Shown: positions 9,049 through 19,331, counted from the first letter of the stretch. The stretch is DNA of 64,000 nucleotides from Paracoccus sp. JM45 (GCF_003590715.1 NZ_QQVY01000006.1:62001-126000); one strand, 5' to 3'. A program made the numbers and translations. Notes: a model not told the origin generated them from the sequence alone.

Positions 9049-9645
9049 TTAATTGGTGGCGGCAGGTGCGGTCGGGCTGACGGTTTCGCCGCTGGCGGTG
9101 CAGGCTGTGACCATCTGTTCGTAACGGCTGACAATCCAGCCTGGTGCATCGGCGGGGATCTGTTCGTCCATCTGGACGCGCATCCGTTCGAAAACCTGCG
9201 CCGAACGCGAATTTTCGACCATGGCAACATCCTGACTGGTCATAACGCGGTCATAAACGATGAAAGCGATGGCAACCAGCAGGACGCCGCGGGCCACGCC
9301 GAACAGGAAGCCGATGCCCTGATCAATGCCCCCGACAGCCGATCGTTGGACCACAGATGAAAACAATGGCGTGATGATTGAGAAGACGACAAGCGCCAGC
9401 GCGAAGACCACCGCGAATGCCGCGATCGTTGCCAGTTCGCAACTGTCACCCATAAAGCGGTCCAGCACGGGGATCTGGGCGATCATCGGTCGCACGGTCG
9501 GCGCGAACAGAAAGGCCAGCACCGCCGCAGCGATCCACCCCAGAATGGCTAGCGATTCGCGAACGAAGCCGCGCGACCATGCCAGAATTGCCGAAAGAAT
9601 GATGACACATGCCACCACCGCATCAATGATCGTAAAACCGTCCAT
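9049..9645 (-). CDS. cvpA: CvpA family membrane protein
   Basis: A 198-residue inner-membrane protein with four predicted helices: about 8-25, 30-48, 70-95 and 105-130 (the last including GFLFGVARGVLLVAIAFIV). CvpA is needed for colicin V production in E. coli and for envelope homeostasis, and it commonly sits beside purF, as here. The last 60 residues are hydrophilic. Confidence 0.92.
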   Translation of the reverse strand: MDGFTIIDAVVACVIILSAILAWSRGFVRESLAILGWIAAAVLAFLFAPTVRPMIAQIPVLDRFMGDSCELATIAAFAVVFALALVVFSIITPLFSSVVQRSAVGGIDQGIGFLFGVARGVLLVAIAFIVYDRVMTSQDVAMVENSRSAQVFERMRVQMDEQIPADAPGWIVSRYEQMVTACTASGETVSPTAPAATN

Positions 9646-9686
9646 AACCTGCCCTTTGTGCCGGTTGTCGTTGCTTATCAGGCGTT

Positions 9687-11066
9687 TCAGCCGGCGCCGA
9701 AGACATCACCCACAAATCCTGTCAGGTCGATAATACGGCGCAGGGCCATACCACCATTCCTGTCGTCACTGCCTTCAAACTTCTGGCCATCCGGCAAAAT
9801 CGCTTGTGAAAAACCAAGTTTCCGCGCTTCTTTCAACCTATTTTCAGCCTGAGCGACAGGCCGCAATGCCCCCGACAGGCTGATTTCGCCGAAAAGCACA
9901 GCCTCTGGTGGTAAGGCGTTGTCCTCGCGTGCCGATAAAAGTGCGCCGGCGATGGCCAGATCGGCGGCGGGTTCGACCACCTTCATTCCGCCCGCCACGT
10001 TCAGGAAAACGTCCAGTCCGGCGAAGGGGATGCCGCATCGGGCCTCTAGCACGGCCAGAATGGTGCTGACGCGGCCGCTGTCCAGCCCGACCACGGTGCG
10101 GCGCGGGCTGGCAAGGGTGGAGGGGGCAACAAGCGCCTGGATTTCGGTCAGGACGGGGCGTGTGCCTTCGATCCCCGCGAAAACCGCGCTGCCCGCAATC
10201 GGCTGGCCGCGTTCGGAAAGAAACAGCGCCGAGGGGTTCGACACCTCGGAGAGGCCCGCGCCGGTCATTTCGAACACGCCGATTTCCCCCGAGGGGCCAA
10301 AGCGGTTCTTTACGCTACGCAGGATGCGGAACTGGTGGCCGCGTTCGCCTTCGAAATAGATGACGGTATCGACCATATGTTCGACAACGCGAGGACCCGC
10401 GATCTGGCCTTCCTTGGTGACATGACCGACAAGAATAACCGCGACGCCGCGCCGTTTGGCGAATGTGACCAGTTCATGTGCAGCTGCGCGAACCTGTGCG
10501 ACACTGCCCGGCGCAGCCTCGACCGTGTCGGACCACAGGGTCTGGATCGAATCGATGACAACGACATCGGGGCGTTCCGCGTCCAGCGTTGTCAGGATGT
10601 CACGCAGGTTGGTTTCCGCCCCCAGCCGCATGGGCGCATCCGCCAGTCCCAGCCGGACGGCACGCATGCGGACCTGCGCGCTGGCCTCTTCGCCGCTGAA
10701 ATAGATCGCGTTCAGCCCGTGGCGTGAAAACGCCGCCGCCGCCTGCAACAGCAGCGTCGATTTGCCGATCCCCGGATCACCACCGATCAGCAGCGCCGAA
10801 CCCGGCACAAGGCCGCCGCCCAGAACGCGGTCCAATTCTTCCATCCCTGACAGGTTGCGGGGCGGGGGCGGTTCGGTGGTGGACAGGTTCGACAGGGGCA
10901 CCGCGCGGCCCTTATGCGCGCCCAGCCCGCGACCGGGGCCTTGGGACAGGGGGGCTTCTTCGATGATTGTGTTCCATTCACCGCAGCTTTCGCAACGTCC
11001 TGCCCATTTCTTATGGGCCGCGCCGCATGCCGTGCAGGTGAAGGATGATGAAGATGACTTTGCCAT
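9687..11066 (-). CDS. radA: DNA repair protein RadA
   Basis: A 459-residue RecA-like ATPase that drives branch migration in recombinational repair. The N-terminal zinc finger uses C11, C14, C25 and C28. The Walker A motif GGDPGIGKST has its Lys at 102, the RadA signature KNRFG lies near 250, and a Lon-like domain fills the last third. The length is normal. It ends 41 bases before cvpA on the same strand. Confidence 0.97.
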   Translation of the reverse strand: MAKSSSSSFTCTACGAAHKKWAGRCESCGEWNTIIEEAPLSQGPGRGLGAHKGRAVPLSNLSTTEPPPPRNLSGMEELDRVLGGGLVPGSALLIGGDPGIGKSTLLLQAAAAFSRHGLNAIYFSGEEASAQVRMRAVRLGLADAPMRLGAETNLRDILTTLDAERPDVVVIDSIQTLWSDTVEAAPGSVAQVRAAAHELVTFAKRRGVAVILVGHVTKEGQIAGPRVVEHMVDTVIYFEGERGHQFRILRSVKNRFGPSGEIGVFEMTGAGLSEVSNPSALFLSERGQPIAGSAVFAGIEGTRPVLTEIQALVAPSTLASPRRTVVGLDSGRVSTILAVLEARCGIPFAGLDVFLNVAGGMKVVEPAADLAIAGALLSAREDNALPPEAVLFGEISLSGALRPVAQAENRLKEARKLGFSQAILPDGQKFEGSDDRNGGMALRRIIDLTGFVGDVFGAG

Positions 11067-11203
11067 AGACCGCTATGTGCCATTTGGCACCCGCGCTCGC
11101 AAGCTGGGTATTTGTGCAGCGATTAAATCCTCACGCCATTGTCGGGTTGATCTTTGGCGGGCGCGGCGTCAGGGTTCGCGCGGATTTCCAGCAGGCTTAG
11201 TTC

Positions 11204-12505
11204 ATGTCCAGCCCCAGACCTTTCTCTCGTTTCGAATTCATGATCGCGTGGCGCTATCTTCGCGCCCGCCGCGCCGAGGGCGGGGTCAGCGTCATGACAT
11301 GGATCAGCCTGATCGGCGTTGCGCTTGGCGTGATGGCGCTGATTGCCACGCTGGCTGTGCGTGCCGGTTTCCGTGCCGAATTTGTCGATACCATCTTGGG
11401 CGCGAATGCCCATACGACCGTCTATATGTCGCCGACGCAGGTCAGCAACGAATATACCGACGATGTCTATGTGGTGCCCGGCAAGATCGAGAATTACGAA
11501 CAGGTCGCCAAGACGCTTGCCGAAATTCCGGGCGTGACGCGCACAGCCGCTGTGGTCAAAGGGCAGGTCATGGCATCGGCCAATGACAGCGCCAATGTCG
11601 CCGAGGTTTTCGGCGTTTCGCTGGCCGATCTGCAGGCCATGCCGCGCATCGTGGACCCCGCGACATCGGAAGGCGATCTGGCCGATTTCGACAATGGCAT
11701 CGCCATCGGACAGGGGATCGCCCGTGAATTGAACCTGCAGGTCGGTGACAAGCTGCGCCTGATTGCGCCGGAAGGGGCGCGAACCGCCTTTGGCACCACC
11801 CCGCGCGTCAACGCCTATGAGGTGACATTCATCTTCAGTGCGGGTCGCTATGACATCGACCGCACACGCATCTATATGCCCATCGCCGAGGCGCAAAGCT
11901 ATTTCAACCGCGAAGGCGTCGCGGATGAGATCGAGGTTTTCGTCGATGACCCTGAACATGTCGACGACTGGACGCTGCCCCTGATGCGCGCCACAGGCGA
12001 TGGCGCACAGGTGTGGAGCTGGAAAAACGCATCCGGGTCCTTCCTGTCCGCGCTGGACATGGAAGATGACGTCATGTTCGTCATCCTGTCGGTTCTGGTG
12101 CTCATCGCCTCGATGAACATCACCAGCGGGTTGATCATGCTGGTCAAGAACAAGGGCCGTGATATCGGCATCCTGCGGACCATGGGTCTGACCGAGGGTT
12201 CTGTTCTGCGGGTGTTTTTCCTGTGCGGTGCCTTTACAGGCATCATCGGAACCATCGCGGGCGTGGTTCTGGGTGTGCTGCTGGCGTTGAATGTCGATAA
12301 CATCATGTCCGCGCTGAACGCCCTGACCAACGGCGGCGCATGGCAGCCCGATGTGCGCGGCATCTATCGCCTGCCTGCCGAATTGCGGGCGTGGGATATC
12401 CTGCGGGCCGTCGGACTGTCGCTGACGCTGTCCTTCATCGTCACCATCTTCCCCGCGCGCCGCGCCGCGCGCATGAATCCGGTCGAGGCTTTGCGCTATG
12501 AGTGA
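11204..12505 (+). CDS. lolC: lipoprotein-releasing ABC transporter permease (LolC/LolE)
   Basis: A 433-residue inner-membrane subunit of the Lol complex, which detaches outer-membrane lipoproteins from the inner membrane. The first helix (about 27-50, [19 protein letters not shown]) follows the [15 protein letters not shown] start typical of LolC/E. A large periplasmic domain follows, then three C-terminal helices. A single permease gene is present, as is common in alphaproteobacteria, so it probably acts as a homodimer. It overlaps lolD by 8 bases. Confidence 0.95.
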   Translation: MSSPRPFSRFEFMIAWRYLRARRAEGGVSVMTWISLIGVALGVMALIATLAVRAGFRAEFVDTILGANAHTTVYMSPTQVSNEYTDDVYVVPGKIENYEQVAKTLAEIPGVTRTAAVVKGQVMASANDSANVAEVFGVSLADLQAMPRIVDPATSEGDLADFDNGIAIGQGIARELNLQVGDKLRLIAPEGARTAFGTTPRVNAYEVTFIFSAGRYDIDRTRIYMPIAEAQSYFNREGVADEIEVFVDDPEHVDDWTLPLMRATGDGAQVWSWKNASGSFLSALDMEDDVMFVILSVLVLIASMNITSGLIMLVKNKGRDIGILRTMGLTEGSVLRVFFLCGAFTGIIGTIAGVVLGVLLALNVDNIMSALNALTNGGAWQPDVRGIYRLPAELRAWDILRAVGLSLTLSFIVTIFPARRAARMNPVEALRYE

Positions 12506-13163
12506 TGTTCTGAGGCTGGACGGGGTTGGCAAGACCTATGACAAGGCCGGTCCCGCGCCGGTTGCCGTGCTGGAGGGGTTGGACCTCTCGGTCGCCAAGG
12601 GCGAGGTTGTGGCATTGGTCGCGCCTTCAGGGGCCGGTAAATCGACCTTGCTGCATATCGCGGGTCTGCTGGACACCCCCGACACAGGGCAGGTCATCCT
12701 GAACGGGCGCGATATGACCGGTCTGCCCGATCGTGACCGGACAGAGGCGCGGCGGCAGGAACTGGGCTTTATCTATCAGTTCCACCATCTTCTGCCGGAA
12801 TTCAGCGCGGCGGAAAACATTATCCTGCCGCAACTGGCCAATGGCGTATCGGCACAGGATGCCGCGGCACGGGCCGATATGTTGCTGGGCCATGTCGGCT
12901 TGGGTCACCGTTCGACACATCGTCCGGCGCAGCTGTCGGGTGGCGAACAGCAGCGTGTTGCCTTTTGTCGGGCGCTTGCAAATGGTCCGTCGCTGTTGCT
13001 GGCGGATGAACCGACGGGAAATCTGGACCCCGAAACCTCGGATATGGTGTTCGATGTGTTGATGTCGCTGGTGCGCGAGACGGGGCTTTCGGCGCTGATC
13101 GCGACACATAACCATGCGTTGGCCGAACGGATGGACCGGGTCGTGCGGCTTTCGCGCAGCTGA
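12498..13163 (+). CDS. lolD: lipoprotein-releasing ABC transporter ATPase LolD
   Basis: A 221-residue ATPase that powers lipoprotein release. The Walker A is APSGAGKST near 44 (first Gly replaced by Ala), the Q-loop is [10 protein letters not shown], the ABC signature is LSGGEQQRV and Walker B is [12 protein letters not shown]. The start codon lies inside the end of the permease gene, so the two are co-translated. Confidence 0.96.
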   Translation: MSDVLRLDGVGKTYDKAGPAPVAVLEGLDLSVAKGEVVALVAPSGAGKSTLLHIAGLLDTPDTGQVILNGRDMTGLPDRDRTEARRQELGFIYQFHHLLPEFSAAENIILPQLANGVSAQDAAARADMLLGHVGLGHRSTHRPAQLSGGEQQRVAFCRALANGPSLLLADEPTGNLDPETSDMVFDVLMSLVRETGLSALIATHNHALAERMDRVVRLSRS

Positions 13164-13226
13164 TCGCCGTTGCATGGGTGCGGCTTGCTGTGCAACCTAG
13201 CATCCAACAAAGGATGCGGGGGTTCT

Positions 13227-13634
13227 ATGAACAAGATGTTTCTGGCAATGGCGGCGGGCGGTGCTCTGGCGTTGACGATTGCCGCCTGTGCGCCGCAGGC
13301 GACGCAGTCCGGCGCGGCGCTTGATTTCGCGGAAAACTGCACCGCCTGTCACGGTCCGGCGGGGCGGGGAAATGGTCCTGCGGCTGTGGGTATGACGCCT
13401 GCACCGTCGGATCTGACGGTGCTGTCGCAGGACAATGGCGGGGTCTTTCCGAAATCGCGGGTGATGGGCCAGCTGGTCGGATACACAATGGGTCGCAGCG
13501 ACACGCATATGCCCGTGTTCGAGGAACTTCGTGCCGGTCCGGTGGTCATGTATGACGACGGATCAGGCGATCCTGTGGCGACGCCCGCACGCTTGGTCGC
13601 CATGGCCGATTATATCCAGACGCTTCAGCAATAA
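13227..13634 (+). CDS. c-type cytochrome lipoprotein
   Basis: A 135-residue single-heme cytochrome c. A lipoprotein signal peptide ends at IAAC (Cys21), so the mature protein is tethered to a membrane in the periplasm. The heme site is CTACH at 38-42, and a Met near 91 (DTHMPVF) may be the second axial ligand. The start at 13227 gives a normal signal peptide; the upstream extension does not. It lies directly behind lolCD and 3 bases before a PAP2-like gene. Its redox partner is unknown. Confidence 0.88.
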   Translation: MNKMFLAMAAGGALALTIAACAPQATQSGAALDFAENCTACHGPAGRGNGPAAVGMTPAPSDLTVLSQDNGGVFPKSRVMGQLVGYTMGRSDTHMPVFEELRAGPVVMYDDGSGDPVATPARLVAMADYIQTLQQ

Positions 13635-13637
13635 CCC

Positions 13638-14138
13638 ATGCGACTGACGGCTTTGGCGTTGGGTTTTGCCGCGATCAGCGGGTCGGCACAGGCCGATCCG
13701 TTCGAGGATTTCGGCACCTCGATGAAATACGGTCTGCCGTTGGCGGCCGCGGTCTGCGCCGTCGATCAGGACCGGTTCGAGGACTTCGCCATCCGTGGTG
13801 CCGCGCAGGCGGTCATCGTTCTGGGCCTGAAGGCCCTTTTCGATGGCAGCGATATCGGCATGCGTCCTTCCGGCGAAGGGCGCGGTTTTCCGTCGGGCCA
13901 TTCGGCGGCGGCGGGTTTTGGCGCGGGTGATCTGGCTAGCAAGTGCTTTGATGACGAACCGGCGCTTGGGGCGGTGGCCTATGGTGCAGCAGGGCTGACG
14001 GCGGCCAGTCGCGTCCACGCGGGCGAACATACGCCCGCGCAGGTGCTGGCCGGTTCGCTGATCGGAATCAGCTTTGGCGCGGCCAGCTTTGGTTTTGGTG
14101 GTGAGGGTGCCTCTTTCGATATCGGGCTGCGGTTTTAG
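13638..14138 (+). CDS. PAP2-like phosphatase family protein
   Basis: A 166-residue secreted or membrane protein with an N-terminal signal peptide (cleavage near AQA-DP). The three PAP2 motifs are visible: KALFDGSDIGMRP, PSGHSAAAG and SRVHAGEHTPAQV. In the third motif the usual Asp after the catalytic His is Gln, so activity may be altered. Likely substrates are lipid phosphates in the envelope. It shares 4 bases with the convergent selD. Confidence 0.82.
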   Translation: MRLTALALGFAAISGSAQADPFEDFGTSMKYGLPLAAAVCAVDQDRFEDFAIRGAAQAVIVLGLKALFDGSDIGMRPSGEGRGFPSGHSAAAGFGAGDLASKCFDDEPALGAVAYGAAGLTAASRVHAGEHTPAQVLAGSLIGISFGAASFGFGGEGASFDIGLRF

Positions 14139-15202
14139 TCGATCACCACACGGGGCGTCTTGGTAGTCGCTCCGACTTTGCCGATAACGGTGGCATCGGT
14201 GAAGCCGTGCTTTGCAAAGCAGGCGTTGACCTGATCCAGCGCATCGGGGGCACAGGCCACCAGCAATCCGCCACTGGTCTGCGGATCGGTCAGCAAAGCG
14301 CGTGCACCATCGTCAAAACCTTCGGGCAGTGCCACGCCTTCGCCATAGCTGGCCCAGTTGCGATGGGACGCACCGGTGACATGGCCCGCCTCGATCATTG
14401 CCTGAATGCCTTCCAGCTTAGGCACTGCGGCCCAGTCGATATGCAGGTCGCAGCCCGACCCGCGCGCCATTTCCAGCGCATGGCCGCCAAGGCCGAAACC
14501 CGTCACATCGGTCATGGCATGAACGCCGGACAAAGCAGCCAGATCGGGGCCGGGGCGGTTCAGCAGGGTGGTGACCTGAATCATTCGTGCATAGTCCGCA
14601 TCGTCCAGCGCGCCCTTTTTCAGCGCGGCTGACATAACGCCCACGCCAAGCGGTTTGCCCATCACCAGCAGATCGCCGGTTTGTGCATCGGCGTTTTTCT
14701 TCAACTTTGCGGGATCGATCAGCCCGATCGCCACAAGACCATAGATCGGTTCGACCGAATCGATGGTATGGCCACCGGCAATCGGGATCCCTGCCTGACG
14801 GCAGATGTCGGCACCGCCATCCAGAACCCGCGCGATGGTCTCATGGGAAATCGTGTTGATCGGCATACCGACCACAGCCAGCGCCAGAATGGGCGTTGCC
14901 CCCATAGCATAAACATCACTGATGGCATTTGTCGCGGCGATCTGGCCGAAATGGAACGGATCATCCACCACCGGCATAAAGAAATCGGTCGTCGCGACCA
15001 GCGCCTGATGGTCATTCAGCTGATAGACCGCAGCATCGTCGGATGTCTCGATCCCGACCAGCAGCTGGGGCGGAACGGGCAGGGCGGCACTGCCGCGCAG
15101 CAGGTTCGACAAGACGCCGGGGGCAATCTTGCATCCGCAGCCGCCTCCGTGGGCAAGGGAAGTCAGGCGGGGTTCGCCCGTATCGGTCGGGGTCTGGGTC
15201 AT
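14135..15202 (-). CDS. selD: selenide, water dikinase SelD
   Basis: A 355-residue AIR-synthase-fold enzyme that makes selenophosphate from selenide and ATP. The catalytic loop HGGGCGCK places Cys22 and Lys25 at the positions of E. coli Cys17 and Lys20, so the Cys form rather than the Sec form is used. I chose the ATG at 15202, where homologues start. No selA, selB or selU lies nearby, so the use of the product (Sec-tRNA or selenouridine) cannot be told from this window. Confidence 0.95.
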   Translation of the reverse strand: MTQTPTDTGEPRLTSLAHGGGCGCKIAPGVLSNLLRGSAALPVPPQLLVGIETSDDAAVYQLNDHQALVATTDFFMPVVDDPFHFGQIAATNAISDVYAMGATPILALAVVGMPINTISHETIARVLDGGADICRQAGIPIAGGHTIDSVEPIYGLVAIGLIDPAKLKKNADAQTGDLLVMGKPLGVGVMSAALKKGALDDADYARMIQVTTLLNRPGPDLAALSGVHAMTDVTGFGLGGHALEMARGSGCDLHIDWAAVPKLEGIQAMIEAGHVTGASHRNWASYGEGVALPEGFDDGARALLTDPQTSGGLLVACAPDALDQVNACFAKHGFTDATVIGKVGATTKTPRVVID

Positions 15203-15368
15203 CGCGTCGCTCCTGTCGCGGGCTTTTCGAATTGCAACATAGACCATGGCCACGATGATATTCCAGCGCCCCCGCTATCTGCTTGCAGGCAAGCGGCGCG
15301 AAGATTAGAACAAGCGAAATTTTCAGGCCACTGCTAGATATTGGCCCTTCTTTGCTATGAGGACGATG

Positions 15369-16703
15369 ATGAACGTCAAGGAAACCCTGAACGACGGCCT
15401 GCAGCGCGGATACCAGTTCACGCTGCCCGCCGCCGAACTGGCCGCCACTGTCGATGCAAAGCTGAAAGAAGCGCAGCCCGAGGTCGAGGTTAAGGGCTTC
15501 CGCAAAGGCAAGGTCCCGATGGCCATGCTGAAAAAGCAGTTCGGCCCCCGTGTCTTGGGCGATGCCATGCAGGAAGCCATCGACGGCGCGCTGCGCGACC
15601 ATCTGGAAACCTCGGGTGATCGTCCTGCGGTCCAGCCCAAGGTCGAAATGCAGGACGGCGAAAACTGGAAAGAGGGCGACGATGTTGTCGTCAACGTTTC
15701 CTATGAAAACCTGCCCACGATTCCGGAATTCGATCTGGGCACGCTGAATCTGGAAAAGCTGACCGTTCCGGCTGAAGAAGCTGCTGTGACCGAAGCGCTG
15801 GAAAGCCTGGCGAAATCCTCGCAGTCGTTCGAAGACCGCAAGAAAGCACAGAAGTCCAAGTCGGGTGACCAGGTCACCATCGACTTCAAAGGCTTTGTTG
15901 ACGGCGAAGCATTCGAAGGCGGCGAAGCCGAGGATTACCCGCTGGTTCTGGGTTCCAACAGCTTCATCCCCGGTTTCGAAGACCAGCTGGTCGGCGTTAA
16001 AGTCGATGACGAGCTGAAAGTCGAAGTCAAATTCCCCGAGGAATATGGCGCAGCCCATCTGGCTGGCAAAGATGCAACCTTTGAATGCAAAATCAAAGCC
16101 GTCAAATCGCCTGTCGACGCACAGGTTGACGACGAGCTGGCCAAGAAATTCGGCGCCGAGGATCTGGACGGTCTGAAAAAACAGATCGCCGAGCGTCTGG
16201 AAGCTGAATATGCCGGTGCTGCACGCGCGGTCATGAAGCGTGGCCTGCTGGACCAGCTGGACGAGCAAGTGAAATTCGAGCTGCCGGCATCGCTGGTCGA
16301 AGCCGAAGCCTCGCAGATCGCACATCAGCTGTGGCACGAAGAAAACCCCGAGGTTCACGACCACAATCACGGTTCGATCGAAGCCACGGATGAGCACAAG
16401 AGCCTGGCCGAGCGTCGCGTCCGCCTTGGTCTGCTGCTTGCAGAAATCGGCCAGAAAGCTGAAATCACCGTGACGGATCAGGAAATGACGCAGGCTGTCA
16501 TGCAGGCTGCACGTCAGTATCCGGGTCAGGAACGTGGCTTCTTCGAATTTATCCAGCAGAACCAGCAAGCCCAGCAGCAGCTGCGCGCGCCGATCTTCGA
16601 AGACAAGGTTGTGGACCACATTGCCGAAAAGGCAAACACGACCACGAAGACCGTGACCAAGGAAGAGCTGGAAAAGGCTGTCGAGGCACTGGACCAGCTG
16701 TGA
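15369..16703 (+). CDS. tig: trigger factor
   Basis: A 444-residue ribosome-bound chaperone and prolyl isomerase. The ribosome-docking signature GFRKGKVP is at 43-50, the FKBP-like domain covers about 150-240 ([17 protein letters not shown]), and the rest is the helical chaperone arm. I chose the second of two adjacent ATGs, 5 bases after GAGGA. An ATG at 15357 would add four residues. It is divergent from selD and followed by a clear terminator. Confidence 0.96.
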   Translation: MNVKETLNDGLQRGYQFTLPAAELAATVDAKLKEAQPEVEVKGFRKGKVPMAMLKKQFGPRVLGDAMQEAIDGALRDHLETSGDRPAVQPKVEMQDGENWKEGDDVVVNVSYENLPTIPEFDLGTLNLEKLTVPAEEAAVTEALESLAKSSQSFEDRKKAQKSKSGDQVTIDFKGFVDGEAFEGGEAEDYPLVLGSNSFIPGFEDQLVGVKVDDELKVEVKFPEEYGAAHLAGKDATFECKIKAVKSPVDAQVDDELAKKFGAEDLDGLKKQIAERLEAEYAGAARAVMKRGLLDQLDEQVKFELPASLVEAEASQIAHQLWHEENPEVHDHNHGSIEATDEHKSLAERRVRLGLLLAEIGQKAEITVTDQEMTQAVMQAARQYPGQERGFFEFIQQNQQAQQQLRAPIFEDKVVDHIAEKANTTTKTVTKEELEKAVEALDQL

Positions 16704-16729
16704 TCCGTCACATCTGAACCTGTTTCGGG

Positions 16730-16759
16730 AAAGGGTCGCACATTGGTGCGGCCCTTTTT
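16730..16759 (+). terminator. rho-independent terminator of tig
   Basis: AAAGGG-T-CGCAC, an ATTG loop, then GTGCG-G-CCCTTT followed by more Ts. A strong stem with a T-run. Confidence 0.85.
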
Positions 16760-16814
16760 CTTTGGGCGGTGCCCGTCCCTTGAGTTAGATTGACGCGCAT
16801 ATTAATTGATACCC

Positions 16815-17237
16815 ATGGAAGCAAAACTTCACCTGATGAAATTATGCGTTGGTGCCGAAGGCCCTGACGATCTGGCTGCTTGGCAGCAGCAGCGCTTTGG
16901 CAATGGGCCGGCGCGGCATGTCACCCGCATGTGGCCGAAACGGGAAAGCGAATTGCTGGATGGCGGTTCGATTTTCTGGGTCTTCAAGGGTGTGATGCTG
17001 GCACGCCAGCGTATTTTGTCACTGGATGAGGTGATCGGCGAAGACGGCATCAAACGATGCGGACTGATACTGGACCGCGACCTGGTTCGGGTCGCTGCAA
17101 TTCCACGGCGGGCCTTTCAAGGCTGGCGCTATCTGCAACCCGCCGATGCCCCCGCCGATTTGCCCAAAGGCCGTCAGGCCGAGGAAGCGTTACCCCCCGC
17201 CATCGCCGCCGCCCTGGCCGAGATGGGGCTGCGCTGA
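16815..17237 (+). CDS. DUF1489 family protein
   Basis: A 140-residue protein of the alphaproteobacterial DUF1489 family, recognised from MKLCVGAEGPDDLAAWQ, RHVTRMWPKR and FWVFKGVMLARQRIL. Its function is unknown, and it is likely cytoplasmic. A TTG at 16806 would extend it by three codons; neither start has a clear ribosome site. Confidence 0.88.
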   Translation: MEAKLHLMKLCVGAEGPDDLAAWQQQRFGNGPARHVTRMWPKRESELLDGGSIFWVFKGVMLARQRILSLDEVIGEDGIKRCGLILDRDLVRVAAIPRRAFQGWRYLQPADAPADLPKGRQAEEALPPAIAAALAEMGLR

Positions 17238-17285
17238 CAGCAGCCGCTTGACCTGCCCGAAGGCTTGGTTTACGCGATCTGCAAC

Positions 17286-17359
17286 GCGGGTGTAGCTCAA
17301 TGGTAGAGCTTTTGCTTCCCAAGCAAGTGACGAGGGTTCGATTCCCTTCACCCGCTCCA
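17286..17359 (+). tRNA. tRNA-Gly (anticodon CCC)
   Basis: A full cloverleaf: acceptor GCGGGTG pairing with CACCCGC, D-arm GCTC/GAGC, anticodon stem TTTGC/GCAAG with loop TTCCCAA, and T-arm loop TTCGATT. The 3' CCA is encoded at 17357-17359. The anticodon CCC reads GGG codons. Confidence 0.95.
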
Positions 17360-17367
17360 GCTTTTCC

Positions 17368-17952
17368 ATGTGGACGACAGCGTCACCTGTGCATTGCTTG
17401 CCCCCCCTTTACCTGATGCGCCACGGCCAGACATTCTGGAACGCCGAAGGGCGGCTTCAGGGTGCGCTGGATTCACCGCTGACACCCCTTGGTGTCGCGC
17501 AGGCCAAAACATTGCAGCAAATAACTGCGCATATCGGGGGGTGCTGCGTTTCCAGCCCGCAGGGACGGGCGCAGCAAACCTCTCAGCTTGTGTTTGCCGG
17601 TCGTGACTGGACCACAGACAATCGCCTGTCCGAAATCGGCATCGGTGGTTTTGCGGGCCGTTTGCTGATCGATGTGCAAACCAGTCATGCCGCTGTATTC
17701 AAAGGCGCGCCGCTGGATTGGTATAACCATTGCCCGAATGGCGAGGGATTCGCTGCCCTTGCGAACCGATGCCGCAGCTTTCTGACCGATCTTCAGGGGT
17801 CGACGCTGGTCGTGACACATGGCATCACACTGCGGATGCTTCGACTGCTGGCGCTTGGCCGTGATCCTGCCATGATTGCCGAAGGTGATATGGGCCAAGG
17901 TATTGTTTACTATGTCAAAGACGGCGTTTGCGAGGTGCTTGACGCAGCTTGA
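17368..17952 (+). CDS. histidine phosphatase family protein
   Basis: A 194-residue phosphoglycerate-mutase-like phosphatase. The catalytic LMRHGQT motif puts the phospho-accepting His at 19, and a second His lies in VVTHGIT near 149. The sequence RLSEIGIGGFAGR fits a small-molecule phosphatase rather than a glycolytic mutase. It starts only 9 bases after the encoded CCA of the tRNA-Gly gene, so it is probably transcribed with it. Substrate unknown. Confidence 0.88.
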   Translation: MWTTASPVHCLPPLYLMRHGQTFWNAEGRLQGALDSPLTPLGVAQAKTLQQITAHIGGCCVSSPQGRAQQTSQLVFAGRDWTTDNRLSEIGIGGFAGRLLIDVQTSHAAVFKGAPLDWYNHCPNGEGFAALANRCRSFLTDLQGSTLVVTHGITLRMLRLLALGRDPAMIAEGDMGQGIVYYVKDGVCEVLDAA

Positions 17953-18037
17953 ATCAAACCGCCGGTTTTTGTGCAAAATCCGCTTGCATATATCGTTCCG
18001 AATATGCTTTATGCCGCAATAAATGCGTCATACGCAT

Positions 18038-18112
18038 GGCCCGTTAGCTCAGTGGTAGAGCTACCCGTTTACACCGGGTCGGTCGGCAGTTCGAATCTGT
18101 CACGGGCTACCA
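18038..18112 (+). tRNA. tRNA-Val (anticodon UAC)
   Basis: Acceptor GGCCCGT pairs with ACGGGCT (first pair G-T). The D-arm is GCTC/GAGC, the anticodon stem ACCCG/CGGGT has loop TTTACAC giving UAC, and the T-arm is GGCAG/CTGTC (one G-T pair). CCA is encoded at 18110-18112. Confidence 0.94.
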
Positions 18113-18212
18113 TTCCATTTTCCTTGCGCGACAATGCGGCAGTTGACCGAAGATGATGCACGCATCATCAAGGGCATGGCGGCTTTACAGATGCCGTCGG
18201 ATTGATGCTGGG

Positions 18213-19331
18213 ATGGCAATGCGACGTTTCTTCTCCTCCTCGACCCTCGTGTTTCTGGCGATTTTGCTGTTTCTGGTGTTCTGGATCGGTGGCGGGATGA
18301 TCAATCGCGAACCTCCGGCTCCTGCCGAACGGGCCGAGGTTCCCGTGCCCACAGTGGCCGCCAGTATAAGTCAGGCGCAGGATGTACGCCCGACGACGGT
18401 GCTGTTCGGGAATGTGGTGCCTAACCAGACCTCGATCCTGCGGGCGCGGGTGGCCGGTATCGTGGAAGAGGTCATTGATCAGGGCCATCGCGCCGAACGT
18501 GGCGAACAACTGGCGCTTTTGTCGGCAGATGACCGCAGCGCAGGCGTCGCCCGCGCCGAGGCCGAGTTGCGGTCAGCCGAACGTGACCATGACGCCGCCC
18601 TGCAATTGCGCCAGCGTGGTGTCACTTCCGAGGCCGAGTTGCAGACCCGCTTTGCCGCATTGGAGGCCGCCCGTGCCAACCTGCGCGCCGCCGAACTGGA
18701 GCTGTCGAACACCCGCCTGACCGCCCCGATTGCCGGCACAGTCAGTGATGTCATGGCAGAAATCGGCAGCTTTGTAGATGCCGGCGGCGAGGTGTTGGAG
18801 ATTGTGAACAACGACCCCCTGATTGCCGAAATCGAGGTCCGGCAGAGCGAGATTACCTCGGTCAGTCTGGGGCAGGTCGCGCAGGTCGAATTTCAGGGCG
18901 GCAAGACAGCCGAAGCACAGGTGACATTCGTGGCGCCGGTCGCAACCCCCGAAACTCGCACATTCAGGGTCGAATTGACCATACCGAACCCCGATCAAGC
19001 CATCCCTGCAGGGCTGAGCGCCCAGATTGCCTTGTCGATGCAGCAGCAGCGGGCACATATGATCTCACCCGCGCTGATCCGGCTGGATGACGCGGGCCGG
19101 ATCGGTGTGTTTACCGTCGATGACGATGGCCAGACCCTGCGGTTCCAGCCGGTGCAAGTTGTTCAGGCAAAGGCCGAGGCGATCTGGGTGACGGGTCTGG
19201 CAGATCAGGCGCGGATCGTCACAATCTCTCAGGGGGCGCTGATCGACGGGCAGCAGGCGCAGGTCGAAGAAACGCCCCGACAGTTCCGCAATGTGCTTGG
19301 CCAGACCCTCGACGCGGAAGATGCCAAATGA
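18213..19331 (+). CDS. RND efflux periplasmic adaptor (MFP) subunit
   Basis: A 372-residue adaptor of the AcrA/MexA type. An N-terminal membrane anchor (about 10-28) is followed by a lipoyl half-domain (ARVAGIVEEVIDQGHRAERG), a coiled-coil hairpin rich in Ala, Glu and Arg, then the second lipoyl half (NTRLTAPIAGTVSDV) and beta-barrel. It bridges the RND pump to an outer-membrane channel, which is not encoded here. I took the ATG at 18213; one at 18219 is equally possible. It overlaps the pump gene as ATGA. Confidence 0.93.
   Translation: MAMRRFFSSSTLVFLAILLFLVFWIGGGMINREPPAPAERAEVPVPTVAASISQAQDVRPTTVLFGNVVPNQTSILRARVAGIVEEVIDQGHRAERGEQLALLSADDRSAGVARAEAELRSAERDHDAALQLRQRGVTSEAELQTRFAALEAARANLRAAELELSNTRLTAPIAGTVSDVMAEIGSFVDAGGEVLEIVNNDPLIAEIEVRQSEITSVSLGQVAQVEFQGGKTAEAQVTFVAPVATPETRTFRVELTIPNPDQAIPAGLSAQIALSMQQQRAHMISPALIRLDDAGRIGVFTVDDDGQTLRFQPVQVVQAKAEAIWVTGLADQARIVTISQGALIDGQQAQVEETPRQFRNVLGQTLDAEDAK

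Noticed and set aside
15012..16619. A 535-codon open frame opposite trigger factor
   Set aside because: It crosses the selD and tig genes, has no family motif, and its Phe/Leu/Gln-rich sequence is typical of the reverse complement of a charged protein.
17200..18130. A tRNA-linked integration site for a genomic island
   Set aside because: No integrase and no direct repeat of a tRNA 3' end were seen near either tRNA gene, and composition does not change.
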